Of a DNA stretch of 64,000 nt, positions 18,187-27,954 are shown in pieces; the stretch's first letter is position 1, and each line of letters starts with the position of its first letter. The translations under genes and the position numbers were made by a program. Under the pieces are notes generated by a model. It had not been told where the DNA came from, ran no database searches, and was given only the letters and a program-made list of their open reading frames with translations. This stretch comes from Chloroflexi bacterium GWB2_49_20 (GTDB lineage: Bacteria > Chloroflexota > Anaerolineae > Anaerolineales > Villigracilaceae), in contig MGMF01000005.1 in NCBI GenBank assembly GCA_001796335.1, forward strand, positions 124,001 through 188,000, written 5' to 3'.

Positions 18187-18245
18187 GAAGGAGACGTCAG
18201 CTAGGTTACATTTGACAGCCAAAGACTTAGTTTGACGTCTCCTTC
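18187..18245 (+). other. Intercistronic stem-loop after the second binding-protein gene
   Basis: GAAGGAGACGTCA (18187-18199) pairs perfectly with TGACGTCTCCTTC (18233-18245) around a 33-nt loop. No T-run follows. It occupies the same place, between binding protein and permease, as the hairpin at 3871 and also buries AAGGAG in its stem. Confidence 0.6.
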
Positions 18246-18477
18246 TTACAAATCTATTCTGGACAAAGTCGCGAATATCAAAGATTTTATACAAGTACTG
18301 TATGAGCGTATTATTTACACAAATAGTACTCGATAAAACTGAGATATGGTCAAATATCTATGTCTTTTACTGAGCTAAATAAGTCTGATTTCACCCAATT
18401 AGGGAGCCTCCCAAATATCTCTCCCAGACTATTATATATAATGAAACTCATGTGTACTATTTTCAGGTAGGCATATT

Positions 18478-19419
18478 TTGTTAAAGTATTTTACCAAACG
18501 CGTTCTCGGGATTATTCCAACACTACTATGTGTACTACTTTTCTTGTTCAGTTTGATCTACCTTCTCCCCGGCGATCCGGCCTCAATCATGCTTGGACCC
18601 AGGGCTACACCTACTATGGTAGAGGCATTAAATAAAAGTTTAGGCCTTGATCAACCCGTATATGTTCGGTTGGGACACTACGTTTGGGATATTTTGCACG
18701 GAGATCTGGGTGAATCCGTTTGGTCCAAACACTCAGTTGTCAACTTATTAATGTCAGCCTTACCCTACACAATAGCATTAACTTTGTCCAGCATGGGCTT
18801 AGCGGCCTTTTTCGGGATAATCATGGGAGTTTTGGCTGCGACCCATGAGAAAACTTTAATTGATCATTTGATTACTGTACTCTCGCTAATAGCAGTTTCA
18901 ATACCGGATTTTGTTGCAGCTTGTTTATTGATGCTGATTTTTGCGGTTCGGCTGCGCTTTTTTCCGGTTTTGGGAGGAGGAGAAGAGGGTAACATTGGAG
19001 ATCAGATCCGTCATTTGATCCTGCCGGTAATTGCACTTACTTTGGGTTGGCTCGGGTACATCGCTAGATTGGTAAGAGATACTACGCTTGAAATACTTGA
19101 TATGGACTATATCAAGGTAATAAAATCATTTGGTGCTCCGATGAGTTATATCGCCTTTAAATATGCCCTCAAAAATGCAATTATTCCTGTTGTTGCAACT
19201 ATTGGTCTGGGAGTTGGTAAGCTGTTGGGAGGCGCTGTATTTGTAGAACTGATCTTCAATCGGCCAGGAATCGGGAAAGTAATTACAGACGCGGTCTTTG
19301 CCCGAGATTTACCTGTGGTGCAGGGAGGAGTCCTTATTGCAGCGCTTCTATTCATCCTGGCGAATCTGGTCGCTGACCTCTCTTATGCTTACTTTGATCC
19401 GCGGATACAGTACGAATAA
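18478..19419 (+). CDS. ABC transporter permease, DppB type (second importer)
   Basis: 313 residues with the N-terminal helix and IYLLPGDPAS motif of DppB proteins, about six membrane helices and the EAA loop DYIKVIKSFGAPMSYI. The start is TTG at 18478; an AGGTAGG string lies about ten bases upstream and no ATG fits better. The next permease begins 16 bp after its stop. Confidence 0.9.
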   Translation: MLKYFTKRVLGIIPTLLCVLLFLFSLIYLLPGDPASIMLGPRATPTMVEALNKSLGLDQPVYVRLGHYVWDILHGDLGESVWSKHSVVNLLMSALPYTIALTLSSMGLAAFFGIIMGVLAATHEKTLIDHLITVLSLIAVSIPDFVAACLLMLIFAVRLRFFPVLGGGEEGNIGDQIRHLILPVIALTLGWLGYIARLVRDTTLEILDMDYIKVIKSFGAPMSYIAFKYALKNAIIPVVATIGLGVGKLLGGAVFVELIFNRPGIGKVITDAVFARDLPVVQGGVLIAALLFILANLVADLSYAYFDPRIQYE

Positions 19420-19435
19420 GAGGAAATAATTTAAA

Positions 19436-20356
19436 ATGCCCAAGAATAAAGTATTAATTGAAATCTCGCACAGATGGGATAGTTACAAGATAAAATCCCG
19501 TCTGCAAATTAAAAAAATCACCCAAGTAATTAAAGTAATCAGGCGGGAGCCTCGGGGATTAATCGGGGCTTCTATTATTGGAATAATATTATTGTGCGCC
19601 CTCTTCTCTCCTTTGATTGCACCATTTGATCCAAATGAACAAGATATTGCAAATCGCTTTTCAGTACCGTCCTCAGAGCATCTGCTAGGAACGGATTATA
19701 TTGGCAGGGATATCTTGTCCAGACTCATCTATGGTGCCAGAGCCGCTGCAATTGTATCAATATGCTCCGTTGGGATTGCAGTAATGATTGGAGTCCCTTT
19801 GGGGGCTATCGCTGCTTATAATGGCGGAATCGTTGATTATGTGGTGATTCTTATATTCGATGTGATCAGGTCTTTTCCATCGGTTATCATGATCCTAGTC
19901 CTGGCGGCAATCTTCGGACCGTCTCTTCTGAATATTATCCTCATCTTGGCATTTACGTCATTTCCAGCATACGGAAGGGTGGCCAGGGCTCAAACACTCT
20001 GTATGAAGGAAGAAGAGTCTATTTTGGCAGCTAAATCTCTTGGCGCTACCACAGGTCGGATTCTACTTCATCACATCACTCCTAATATTCTGTCACCGAT
20101 TATCGTATTAGCTGGTATGGATCTAGCTGTCATGATCATGTGGGAATCAGCCCTCTCATTTTTAGGATTGGGTCTGCAGCCACCGGCGGCTTCATGGGGA
20201 ATTATGCTGAAACAAGGATATACATACATAGAGACCGCACCTCTAATGATCATCTGGCCCGCAATCGTCCTGATAATTACAATGTTGGGCTGCTCCTTAT
20301 TCGCTGAAGTATTGCGGATCGCTCTCAACCCCAAGGAGCGTTTACCAAATGAATGA
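19436..20356 (+). CDS. ABC transporter permease, DppC type (second importer)
   Basis: 306 residues. A basic cytoplasmic N-terminus of about 45 residues precedes the first helix, then comes LLGTDYIGRDILSRLIYGAR (periplasmic DppC signature), the EAA loop (ESILAAKSLGATTGRIL) and ALSFLGLGLQPPAASWG. It overlaps the following ATPase gene by 8 bp, so translation is probably coupled. Confidence 0.92.
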   Translation: MPKNKVLIEISHRWDSYKIKSRLQIKKITQVIKVIRREPRGLIGASIIGIILLCALFSPLIAPFDPNEQDIANRFSVPSSEHLLGTDYIGRDILSRLIYGARAAAIVSICSVGIAVMIGVPLGAIAAYNGGIVDYVVILIFDVIRSFPSVIMILVLAAIFGPSLLNIILILAFTSFPAYGRVARAQTLCMKEEESILAAKSLGATTGRILLHHITPNILSPIIVLAGMDLAVMIMWESALSFLGLGLQPPAASWGIMLKQGYTYIETAPLMIIWPAIVLIITMLGCSLFAEVLRIALNPKERLPNE

Positions 20357-21344
20357 CAGCCTCTTAAGGGTGCGAGATTTGACCGTCGAGTATTCAACAC
20401 ATAAGGGTATCGGTAACGCACTCGATAATATCAACCTTGATGTTCGGGAAGGACAGGTCTTGGGTTTAGTTGGGGAGAGTGGTTGCGGAAAAACAACTTT
20501 GGGTCTCTCGATAATGAGACTTCTACCTCGGTTTGGGAGGGTAGCGCAAGGTGAGATCCTATTCAAAGAAAGAAACCTTCTCGATCTCCCAGAGAAGATT
20601 ATGAATAAGAAAATTAGGGGGAGAGAGATTGCAATGATCATTCAAGATCCCCTGCATGCATTAAATCCTGTTTTCACGATTCAGACTCAAATTATAGATA
20701 TATTGCGATTTCATAAAGATCGGCTGTTAACCACTCAATGGAAGGGAAAACAGCTCCGCAATAAAGCTATCAATATGTTGGAAGAAGTAGGAATTGCAGA
20801 TCCCTTGGAAAGACTAACCGATTACCCTTTTCAATTTAGCGGTGGGATGATCCAAAGGGTTATGGTTGCAATGGCCTTCAACTGTAATCCATCTCTATTG
20901 ATTGCGGATGAGCCAACAACTGCCTTGGATGTTACTGTCGAGGCACAGATCCTGGAATTATTAAAGAGTCTGGTAAAAAGATATGGAGCATCAGTTCTTT
21001 ATATTTCTCACGATCTGGGAGTGATCTCCGAGATAAGTGATCGAGTTGCTGTCATGTACGCTGGAAATATCGTCGAGTATGCTGATACCAAATTATTATT
21101 TGAAAACCCTGCCCACCCTTATACTGAGGCTCTGCTCCGATGTCTTCCTGGAGCTGAAGTTAGGGGTAAGCGGCTCGGAACAATTCCAGGCCGAGTACCA
21201 GATCTTACCGAACGACCCAAAGGATGTAAATTTAATCCGAGATGTCCACACGTAATGGAAATCTGTAAGGAAAAAGCACCGACTATGCTGGATATTGCAT
21301 CTGATCATTCTGTTGCCTGTTTCAGGTATGAAAACCATGAATAA
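20349..21344 (+). CDS. ABC transporter ATPase, OppD type (second importer)
   Basis: 331 residues. Walker [10 protein letters not shown]-loop [10 protein letters not shown], signature FSGGMIQRV, Walker [14 protein letters not shown]-loop ISHD. The C-terminal Cys cluster ([15 protein letters not shown]...VACF) of OppD proteins is present. It overlaps the permease upstream and the OppF-type gene downstream by 8 bp each. Confidence 0.93.
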   Translation: MNDSLLRVRDLTVEYSTHKGIGNALDNINLDVREGQVLGLVGESGCGKTTLGLSIMRLLPRFGRVAQGEILFKERNLLDLPEKIMNKKIRGREIAMIIQDPLHALNPVFTIQTQIIDILRFHKDRLLTTQWKGKQLRNKAINMLEEVGIADPLERLTDYPFQFSGGMIQRVMVAMAFNCNPSLLIADEPTTALDVTVEAQILELLKSLVKRYGASVLYISHDLGVISEISDRVAVMYAGNIVEYADTKLLFENPAHPYTEALLRCLPGAEVRGKRLGTIPGRVPDLTERPKGCKFNPRCPHVMEICKEKAPTMLDIASDHSVACFRYENHE

Positions 21345-22353
21345 GACAATTGATAAAGTACCTCTGGTTCAAGTTCAGGGGTTAAAGACTTACTTCTACA
21401 AAGGAAAAGGGATCCTTTCCAAGGTTTTTGGCAAGGGGTTACGAATTGTTCACGCAGTGGATAATGTGAGCTTTTCCATAGAGGCAGGGAAAAACTTCAG
21501 TTTGGTAGGTGAGACAGGGTGTGGAAAAAGCACTGTTGGCAGGAGTATCTTGCGTCTGGTTGAACCAATAGAAGGAAAGATCTTTTTCGAAGATCAGAAT
21601 ATATTGGAACTGGGCAAAGGAGAAATGCAGAGGTTTAGACGCAAAGCCCAGATTGTTATGCAAGATCCACGTTCTTCCCTTAATCCACGGATGACTGCAG
21701 GCGAGCTCATCGCGGAACCGTTAAGGATCCATCGGATAAAAAATTCCGAGAGAGAGATTCAAGATGAAGTTGCCCATTTACTTGAAACAGTGAGATTGTC
21801 TGGCGATGATGCTGAAAAATATCCTCATGAATTTAGTGGAGGACAGGCAAGGAGGATCGGTATAGCCCGTGCGCTGGTCCTCCGCCCGCAATTCATCGTT
21901 GCAGATGAACTTACCTCCGGGCTGGACGTCTCCATCTCTGCCGCGATCCTTGATCTGATGCAAGATTTACAGGCCCAATTCAAATTAACGTACATGTGGA
22001 TTTCTCATGATCTCCATATGGTTAAGTACATCAGCGATCATATTGCCATCATGTATTTAGGAAAGATTGTAGAGATAGGCAGGGCTCAAGATATTTCTGA
22101 AAAACCTATGCATCCATACAGCCAGGCTTTGTTTTCAGCCATCCCTAGTGTAAAACCCGGCCAGGCAACCAAGAAGATCATCCTGGAAGGAGAGGTACCC
22201 AGTCCCATCCATCCACCCAGTGGTTGCACTTTCCATACCCGTTGTCCACGGAAACTGGGCAGCATCTGCGAAGCGCAAATACCACCCTGGTTGGATGCTG
22301 GTGATGGACATCATATTTCATGCCACATTCCTCTTGAGACTTTGAGAAAATAA
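21337..22353 (+). CDS. ABC transporter ATPase, OppF type (second importer)
   Basis: 338 residues from the ATG at 21337, which overlaps the previous stop by 8 bp; an ATG at 21328 is also possible, and a TTG further upstream is unlikely. Walker A GETGCGKS and signature FSGGQARRIG are normal. The Walker B region reads VADELTSGLD, where Leu replaces the almost invariant Pro of DEP; the catalytic Glu is kept, so activity is expected. The C-terminus has the oligopeptide domain with CTFHTRCP and SCHI. Confidence 0.9.
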   Translation: MNKTIDKVPLVQVQGLKTYFYKGKGILSKVFGKGLRIVHAVDNVSFSIEAGKNFSLVGETGCGKSTVGRSILRLVEPIEGKIFFEDQNILELGKGEMQRFRRKAQIVMQDPRSSLNPRMTAGELIAEPLRIHRIKNSEREIQDEVAHLLETVRLSGDDAEKYPHEFSGGQARRIGIARALVLRPQFIVADELTSGLDVSISAAILDLMQDLQAQFKLTYMWISHDLHMVKYISDHIAIMYLGKIVEIGRAQDISEKPMHPYSQALFSAIPSVKPGQATKKIILEGEVPSPIHPPSGCTFHTRCPRKLGSICEAQIPPWLDAGDGHHISCHIPLETLRK

Positions 22354-22367
22354 AGGAGTAGAAGACG

Positions 22368-23399
22368 ATGGCTCAGATCAAACGCATCATATCAACCATA
22401 GATTCACATACCGCCGGTGAACCGACCCGTCTGATAGTTGGTGGCTTGCCTCCCCTTAAAGGTGTGAACATGGAGGAGAGAATGATGTATGCGCGCAATC
22501 ACTTGGATGACTTAAGAGGATTGCTACTCCTAGAACCACGTGGTCGTCAGGATATGTATGGCGCAGTTCTCACAACACCCACTGACCCTCAGGCAGATTT
22601 CGGCTTGATCTTCATGAACACCCAGCAATACACAACCATGTGTGGTCATGCGGTTATAGGTGCCGCAACTACTTTGGTGGAAACTGGTATGGTAAATGTC
22701 ATCGAGCCAGAAACAATCGTGACATTTGATACTCCAGTTGGTCTGGTTCGCACCCGGGTAAAAATAAATGCGGGGCGGGTTCTTGAGGTTTCTTTCGACA
22801 ATACACCAGTCTTTGCCTTTCAACTTGATGTGCACATCTCGGTCCCCAACCTGGGGGATGTGAGTGTTGATGTTGCCTACAGTGGTGGTTTTTTTGCGCT
22901 GGTGGACGCTCAAAAAATCGGACTGGAGATCGAAACAGCAAATGTGGAAGCCCTGCTTAACACGGGGATGCGTATTCGTGATGCTGCACAATCCCAACTC
23001 TCTGTTCGCCACCCAGATCTTGCTTTCACGAATCGCATCGATTGTGTTGAGTTTTGTGGTCCGACAAAGCGCCTGGAGGATGGCTCGCTATATGCTCGCA
23101 ACACCGTAATTCTAGGTAATCGGACCATGGATCGATCTCCCTGTGGGACTGGGACATGCGCCAAGATTGCGGTGCTGCATGCCAAAAACGAATTGAAAGT
23201 GAACGAAAAGTTTGTCAGCGAAAGCATCATCAACACCCGTTTTGTGGGTCAAATCATGGGTGAAACGTATGTTGGCGATATAAAAGCTATCCTTCCACGG
23301 GTTACGGGACGAGCCTACTTAACCGGCCACCACCAATTTGTCCTTGATCCTGATGATCCTTTTCAACGCGGCTTCAACCTGTTTGATTCAAATAAATAA
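22368..23399 (+). CDS. Proline racemase-family enzyme (proline racemase / hydroxyproline 2-epimerase type)
   Basis: 343 residues, the family's normal length. Both catalytic cysteines are present: the first in TTMCGHAVIG and the second in DRSPCGTGTCAK. This two-Cys pattern is that of racemases and epimerases; the related 3-hydroxyproline dehydratases have Thr at the second site. The N-terminal IDSHTAGEPTRLIVGG is also typical. It starts 14 bp after the OppF-type gene with AAAGGAG and its stop abuts the methyltransferase gene, so it is clearly part of the cassette operon. The likely substrate is proline or a hydroxy/N-methyl derivative released by the methyltransferases; specificity is inferred. 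Confidence 0.92.
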   Translation: MAQIKRIISTIDSHTAGEPTRLIVGGLPPLKGVNMEERMMYARNHLDDLRGLLLLEPRGRQDMYGAVLTTPTDPQADFGLIFMNTQQYTTMCGHAVIGAATTLVETGMVNVIEPETIVTFDTPVGLVRTRVKINAGRVLEVSFDNTPVFAFQLDVHISVPNLGDVSVDVAYSGGFFALVDAQKIGLEIETANVEALLNTGMRIRDAAQSQLSVRHPDLAFTNRIDCVEFCGPTKRLEDGSLYARNTVILGNRTMDRSPCGTGTCAKIAVLHAKNELKVNEKFVSESIINTRFVGQIMGETYVGDIKAILPRVTGRAYLTGHHQFVLDPDDPFQRGFNLFDSNK

Positions 23400-23417
23400 A
23401 TGAGGAGTAATTCGATT

Positions 23418-24866
23418 ATGAAAGCTGGCTCTACAACACTGTTCACGCCGCGATTACAAATACTGACCGAAGATCAAAAAGAAACCCTTTTCCTGAGTGT
23501 TTTGGATACCCTGCAAACTACAGGAGTAAGAGTAGATAACGACGAGGGATTGGAACTGCTTAGTGGAGCTGGTGCACATGTTGGTCCACAACGACGCGTG
23601 CACATCCCTTCGTACATGGTGGAAGATGCATTGGCTGGAGCGCCTCGGAGTATTGCTATCTATAATCGAGATGGCGAGCCAGCTGCGATATTGGAAAGTG
23701 GGCAAGTTTACTTTAGCAGCCAGGTGGACTCTACCTACTTTTTCGACCCATACACCCGTAGCCGTCGCCTGTCAATCCGGGAGGATGCCCACTTGGGTGC
23801 TGTCCTTTGTGATGCGCTACCAAACATTGACTTTGTATCATTCTCGTCGATCTATAGCGATGTTCCTGGTAATATCGCTATTCGAATTGGCCATAAGGAA
23901 ACTGTAAAAAACTGTACCAAGCCTTTGATGCACGGTACGGGAGATTTTGCAAGTTTGAAGGCCATCGCCGAGATGGCAGCGATGGTGGTGGGTGGATGGG
24001 ATGAGTTGGCTAGGCGACCTTACTATGTCCATTATGCAGAACCTTTCTCTCCATTTATGCATACAAACGAAGGAGTTGCCAAGCTACTCTTCTGTGTCGA
24101 GCACGGTATTCCCGTTATCTATACGCCAATGACTCTGGCCGGGAGTTCAGCCCCGGTAACAGGAGCAGGCAACCTGGTGCAGTGTATGGCAGAATCGTTG
24201 AGTGGACTGGTAATTGCCCAGCTGAAACGACGTGGGGCACCCTTCATTTTTGGCGGTGTGCCAACCATTATGGATATGAAGAGCACGTTGGTTTCCTATG
24301 GAGCTCCGGAGTTAAGCCTGTGGGCAGCTGGGTTGACTGAGATGGCACACTACTTGCATTTGCCAATGTTCAGCACAGCAGGTTGTACGGATTCAGTGGA
24401 ATTCGACCAACAAGCCGCAGCGGAATCATCTATCTCAATCCTGATGGCAGCCCTGAGCGGAGCGAACCTAGTACATGATGTGGGCTTCACGGAAGCGGCA
24501 AACTCGGCATCGTTGGAATTGATCGTTGCTTCCGATGAGTTCATTAGCATGGTGAAATGCATTATGAAGGGGATCGAGATCACTCCGGAAACATTGGCCC
24601 TGGATGTGATGGCTAAAGTGGGACCAGGGGGAAGCTACCTTTCCGAGATTCATACTTTACACAATTTCCGAAAAAACTGGTTTCCAAGATTATCAAATCG
24701 GGATAATTATCAGCAATGGAAAAAATCTGGAGGATTATCATTCGGAGACAAGGCCAATCAACGCGTGCTTCAGATCCTCAAAGAGCACAAGCCAAATCCA
24801 CTGCGAGAAGGACTTGAGGTTGAATTGGATACATTGGAAGAGAAGTGGCTGCGTGAGACCTCGTAA
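23418..24866 (+). CDS. MttB-superfamily methylamine/betaine:corrinoid methyltransferase, copy 1 (non-pyrrolysine)
   Basis: 482 residues from the ATG at 23418, for which GAGGAG at 23402-23407 is the ribosome site; an in-frame ATG at 23400 directly on the preceding stop has none. Recognisable family segments are DTLQTTGVRV near the N-terminus, the conserved CDALPNIDFV, and the C-terminal HTLHNFRKNWFPRLSNRDNY. No in-frame amber codon interrupts the gene, so it belongs to the non-Pyl branch (relatives MtgB, MtpB, MtcB act on glycine betaine, proline betaine and carnitine). It would move one methyl group from a quaternary amine to the corrinoid protein at 15675. Confidence 0.9.
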   Translation: MKAGSTTLFTPRLQILTEDQKETLFLSVLDTLQTTGVRVDNDEGLELLSGAGAHVGPQRRVHIPSYMVEDALAGAPRSIAIYNRDGEPAAILESGQVYFSSQVDSTYFFDPYTRSRRLSIREDAHLGAVLCDALPNIDFVSFSSIYSDVPGNIAIRIGHKETVKNCTKPLMHGTGDFASLKAIAEMAAMVVGGWDELARRPYYVHYAEPFSPFMHTNEGVAKLLFCVEHGIPVIYTPMTLAGSSAPVTGAGNLVQCMAESLSGLVIAQLKRRGAPFIFGGVPTIMDMKSTLVSYGAPELSLWAAGLTEMAHYLHLPMFSTAGCTDSVEFDQQAAAESSISILMAALSGANLVHDVGFTEAANSASLELIVASDEFISMVKCIMKGIEITPETLALDVMAKVGPGGSYLSEIHTLHNFRKNWFPRLSNRDNYQQWKKSGGLSFGDKANQRVLQILKEHKPNPLREGLEVELDTLEEKWLRETS

Positions 24867-24929
24867 TACCAATAAAAAAATATATTTTGCATGAATAATT
24901 GAAATCAAAATACAGAGGAGATTATAAAT

Positions 24930-26393
24930 ATGAAATCATCGAACGGCATACGCGCCAATGACAGTAGTTTAGATAGCCCATACTTTAACAAGCTTTCAGC
25001 GCAACAATGCGAAAAACTACACAACGCAAGCCTGGAAATCTTGGAACGAACCGGGGTGCGTCTCTTTGATCCTGAAGCAGTAGAATTGCTCCGAAACGCG
25101 GGTGCATTTATCTCCGAAGAGAACCGCGTGCGAATTCCTTCTGGTCTGGTTGAAAAAGCTTTCACTACTGTTCCCAAGCGGGTGGTTCTCTGTAATCGCT
25201 TTGGGGAGCGGGTGATTTTTCTTGAAGATCACCGCTCGTTCTACGGTCCTGGATCAGATTGTCTCCATCTCATGGATCATCGAACAGGAGCACGCCGTCA
25301 ACCTGTGCTTCAAGACCTCGTCGAAGGTATGACAGTATGCGACGCTTTGCCTAACATTGACTTTGTTATGTCATTAATTCTACCAAATGACGTTAATCAG
25401 GCTATCGCAGAACGATATCAAATGGAGGCAATGCTCTCCTATACGACTAAACCGATTGTCTTCGTGACTTACGATTTCGAAGGTTGTGTGGATGCTGTCG
25501 AGATGGCTGAGGCTGTCGTTGGTAGTCCTGAAGCACTTCGGCAAAACCCCTTGATTGCTTGCTACATCAACGTTACCACTGGGTTGAAGCACAATGCTGA
25601 AGCGCTGCAGAAATTGCTCTATCTGGCTGGCAAGGGATTACCGGCGATTTACGTCCCAGTGGTTTCAGGTGGCATGACTGGACCGGTCACGCTGGCCGGG
25701 GATATGGCTTGTGTTAATGCGGGTGTCCTGACGGGGCTTGTCCTTTCACAGCTCAAGCGAGAAGGAGCTCCATTTATCATGCCCGGTTGGGGTGGTGAAG
25801 CCCTGGACATGCGAACAATGGTCGGGCCGTATTGTGCTCCTGACCTTCGGGGAATGGCAATGGCACTGGCCCACTATTACAATCTGCCAGCTTTTGGGTA
25901 TGCGGGTGCAAGTGAATCAAAACTGGTTGACTCGCAGTCCGGTGCGGAACCAGTGTTAACCCTGGTATCAGAGACTTTGGCTGGAGCCAACCTGATCCAT
26001 GATTTGGGCTACTTGGAATCAGGAATGACTTATTCGTTTGTTCAACTGGTATTATGTGATGAGATCGTCAGTTGGATCAGGAATTTCATGGCCGGCATCG
26101 AGATCAACGACGAGACTCTTGCCCTCGACCTTATTGACAAAATGGGTCCTGACGGTCAATACTTGGATTCAGAACACACTCTTGCCCACTTCCGTGAGCG
26201 CTGGTACCCACGAGTTTTCGAGCGAGATAATTATGACAACTGGTTAGGCCGCGGGGGTAAGTCCTTTGCTGAACGGGCTTCTGACCGCGTGAACGAAATA
26301 TTGGCAGAGCATAAACCGGCAATGTTGACAAAGGACGTACAGGAAAAAGTCAATGCCATCGTGAGGCGAGCTGAGCAGAAATTAAAAAGTTAG
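24930..26393 (+). CDS. MttB-superfamily betaine:corrinoid methyltransferase, copy 2 (non-pyrrolysine)
   Basis: 487 residues with AGAGGAG before the ATG. It shares the whole length with the upstream copy (LEILERTGVRLFDPEA, CDALPNIDFV, HTLAHFRERWYPRVFERDNY) but is clearly diverged, so the two probably differ in substrate or act on successive methyl groups rather than being a fresh duplication. No internal amber codon. The 63-bp gap between the copies has no terminator. Confidence 0.9.
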   Translation: MKSSNGIRANDSSLDSPYFNKLSAQQCEKLHNASLEILERTGVRLFDPEAVELLRNAGAFISEENRVRIPSGLVEKAFTTVPKRVVLCNRFGERVIFLEDHRSFYGPGSDCLHLMDHRTGARRQPVLQDLVEGMTVCDALPNIDFVMSLILPNDVNQAIAERYQMEAMLSYTTKPIVFVTYDFEGCVDAVEMAEAVVGSPEALRQNPLIACYINVTTGLKHNAEALQKLLYLAGKGLPAIYVPVVSGGMTGPVTLAGDMACVNAGVLTGLVLSQLKREGAPFIMPGWGGEALDMRTMVGPYCAPDLRGMAMALAHYYNLPAFGYAGASESKLVDSQSGAEPVLTLVSETLAGANLIHDLGYLESGMTYSFVQLVLCDEIVSWIRNFMAGIEINDETLALDLIDKMGPDGQYLDSEHTLAHFRERWYPRVFERDNYDNWLGRGGKSFAERASDRVNEILAEHKPAMLTKDVQEKVNAIVRRAEQKLKS

Positions 26394-26525
26394 GATAATT
26401 ATTGACTCTAAAAGATGCAGGGGTACTCCGCAGATGGTGAATATAAACGTCAGCAGGCTTATTGGGTATGCCAGGCAGTGCGGTGGCTCCTTTACAGCTT
26501 CCCATATTGGCATACTAGGAGACAA

Positions 26526-27803
26526 ATGATAGATACACCAGCATTTCAATACCACTCAGGCGAACTCAATTGTGAGAACGTATCCATAATGGATATCATT
26601 TCCACAATAGGTACGCCATTCTATCTCTATTCCGCTGCCCGGCTTGAACAAAATTATCAACGATTTTCTGCAGCTTTTGCTACCTTGCAACCACGAATAT
26701 TTTATTCAGTAAAAGCCAACACCAACCTTTCCATTCTGCACCTGCTAAAGGAGAAAGGTTGTGGCTTTGATATCGTATCCGGTGGTGAATTATTTCGCAC
26801 GTTGAATGCCGGAGCATCGCCAGCAGGGATTGTTTTTGCAGGTGTTGGAAAGATGCAAGCTGAATTGGAGTTTGCTGTTAAAAGTCGTATCGGGTGGTTC
26901 AACATCGAATCGATCTGTGAGGCAGAAAGATTGAATTCGGTGGCTGAACAAAGTGGCGATGTGGTGAAGGTCGCTCTTCGTTTACGACCAGACGTCAAAG
27001 CTGGGGGGCACCCATATCTTGTTACTGGTCACGCATCATCAAAATTCGGTATGTGCCCTGATGAGGGCATCAGCTTGATTAAACGTGCTGCTGATTTTCC
27101 ATATCTTGAGCTGGGAGGCGTTCATATCCACATCGGTTCCCAGTTGGCTGATCCAGCTGCGACCTTGGCAGCAATTGATGTCGTTCTTGACTTCATCGCC
27201 ACTTCCGGATTAGGACAATTGACAAAAACCCGAGGGAAAGTACCTCTGCTCAACATTGGAGGTGGATTTCCTGTTCCTTACCATGATGGTGTCGCCGTCA
27301 CTTCGATTGAGGATTTCGCGGCGTCGATCATCTCACGCTTGCAACCCATGGCTGCCAATCTTAATTTTGCCATCGAACCAGGTCGTTTCCTTACCGCTGA
27401 TATTGGGGCACTGATCCTCTCAGTTCAATATAAAAAAGAAGTCGACGGGCATTGTGTTCTTGTAGTTGATGGTGGAATCAATGCACTCCTGCGACCAGCA
27501 CTTTACGATGCATACCACCGTGTTTTGCCTCTCACCAGTCCCAAGTCCAATGAAGAACAGTTACTCACATCGATTGTGGGACCGATCTGTGAATCGTCCG
27601 ATGTATTGGCTCGAAACCGGATCCTCCCATGTCTCAAACCAGGTGATTGCATCGCAATACTTGACACCGGAGCATATGGATTCACTATGGCTTCAAATTA
27701 CAACTCCCAACCGCGGCCTGCTGAAGTATTAGTGGAAGGAAAAACCTTTCGTCTGATTCGTCGTAGAGAAACCTACAATGATCTTGTAGCTGATGAATCT
27801 TAA
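26526..27803 (+). CDS. Fold-III PLP decarboxylase, LysA (diaminopimelate decarboxylase)-like
   Basis: 425 residues from the ATG at 26526, which has AGGAGA just upstream and gives the family's normal length; the frame stays open upstream to 26415 but without homology. The PLP lysine is in FYSVKANTN; the other fold-III marks are HIGSQ, GGGFPVPYHDG, EPGRFLTADIG, the active-site CESSD and the C-terminal GAYGFTM. LysA acts on the D-centre of meso-diaminopimelate, and relatives decarboxylate D-amino acids or polyamine precursors. Sitting between methyltransferases and next to a racemase, a catabolic role on a demethylated D-amino acid is plausible but unproven; a housekeeping LysA is the alternative. 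Confidence 0.87.
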   Translation: MIDTPAFQYHSGELNCENVSIMDIISTIGTPFYLYSAARLEQNYQRFSAAFATLQPRIFYSVKANTNLSILHLLKEKGCGFDIVSGGELFRTLNAGASPAGIVFAGVGKMQAELEFAVKSRIGWFNIESICEAERLNSVAEQSGDVVKVALRLRPDVKAGGHPYLVTGHASSKFGMCPDEGISLIKRAADFPYLELGGVHIHIGSQLADPAATLAAIDVVLDFIATSGLGQLTKTRGKVPLLNIGGGFPVPYHDGVAVTSIEDFAASIISRLQPMAANLNFAIEPGRFLTADIGALILSVQYKKEVDGHCVLVVDGGINALLRPALYDAYHRVLPLTSPKSNEEQLLTSIVGPICESSDVLARNRILPCLKPGDCIAILDTGAYGFTMASNYNSQPRPAEVLVEGKTFRLIRRRETYNDLVADES

Positions 27804-27954
27804 TCAGAGAAAAATAGGTTGTTTAGAACCAAAAAAATAGCAAGATGTATCCTTACGATCATCAATTTATCATCGATATAACTGTCCTGCAACTGGAGAC
27901 TTAAAACCATTCTCATTCTGAATGTTATAAGTCTCGATAAACTTAGGAGAACTT

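Noticed and set aside
23418-26393. Pyrrolysine-containing MttB (in-frame amber)
   Set aside because: No internal TAG in frame in either gene; both are full length without readthrough and no pyl genes are in the window.
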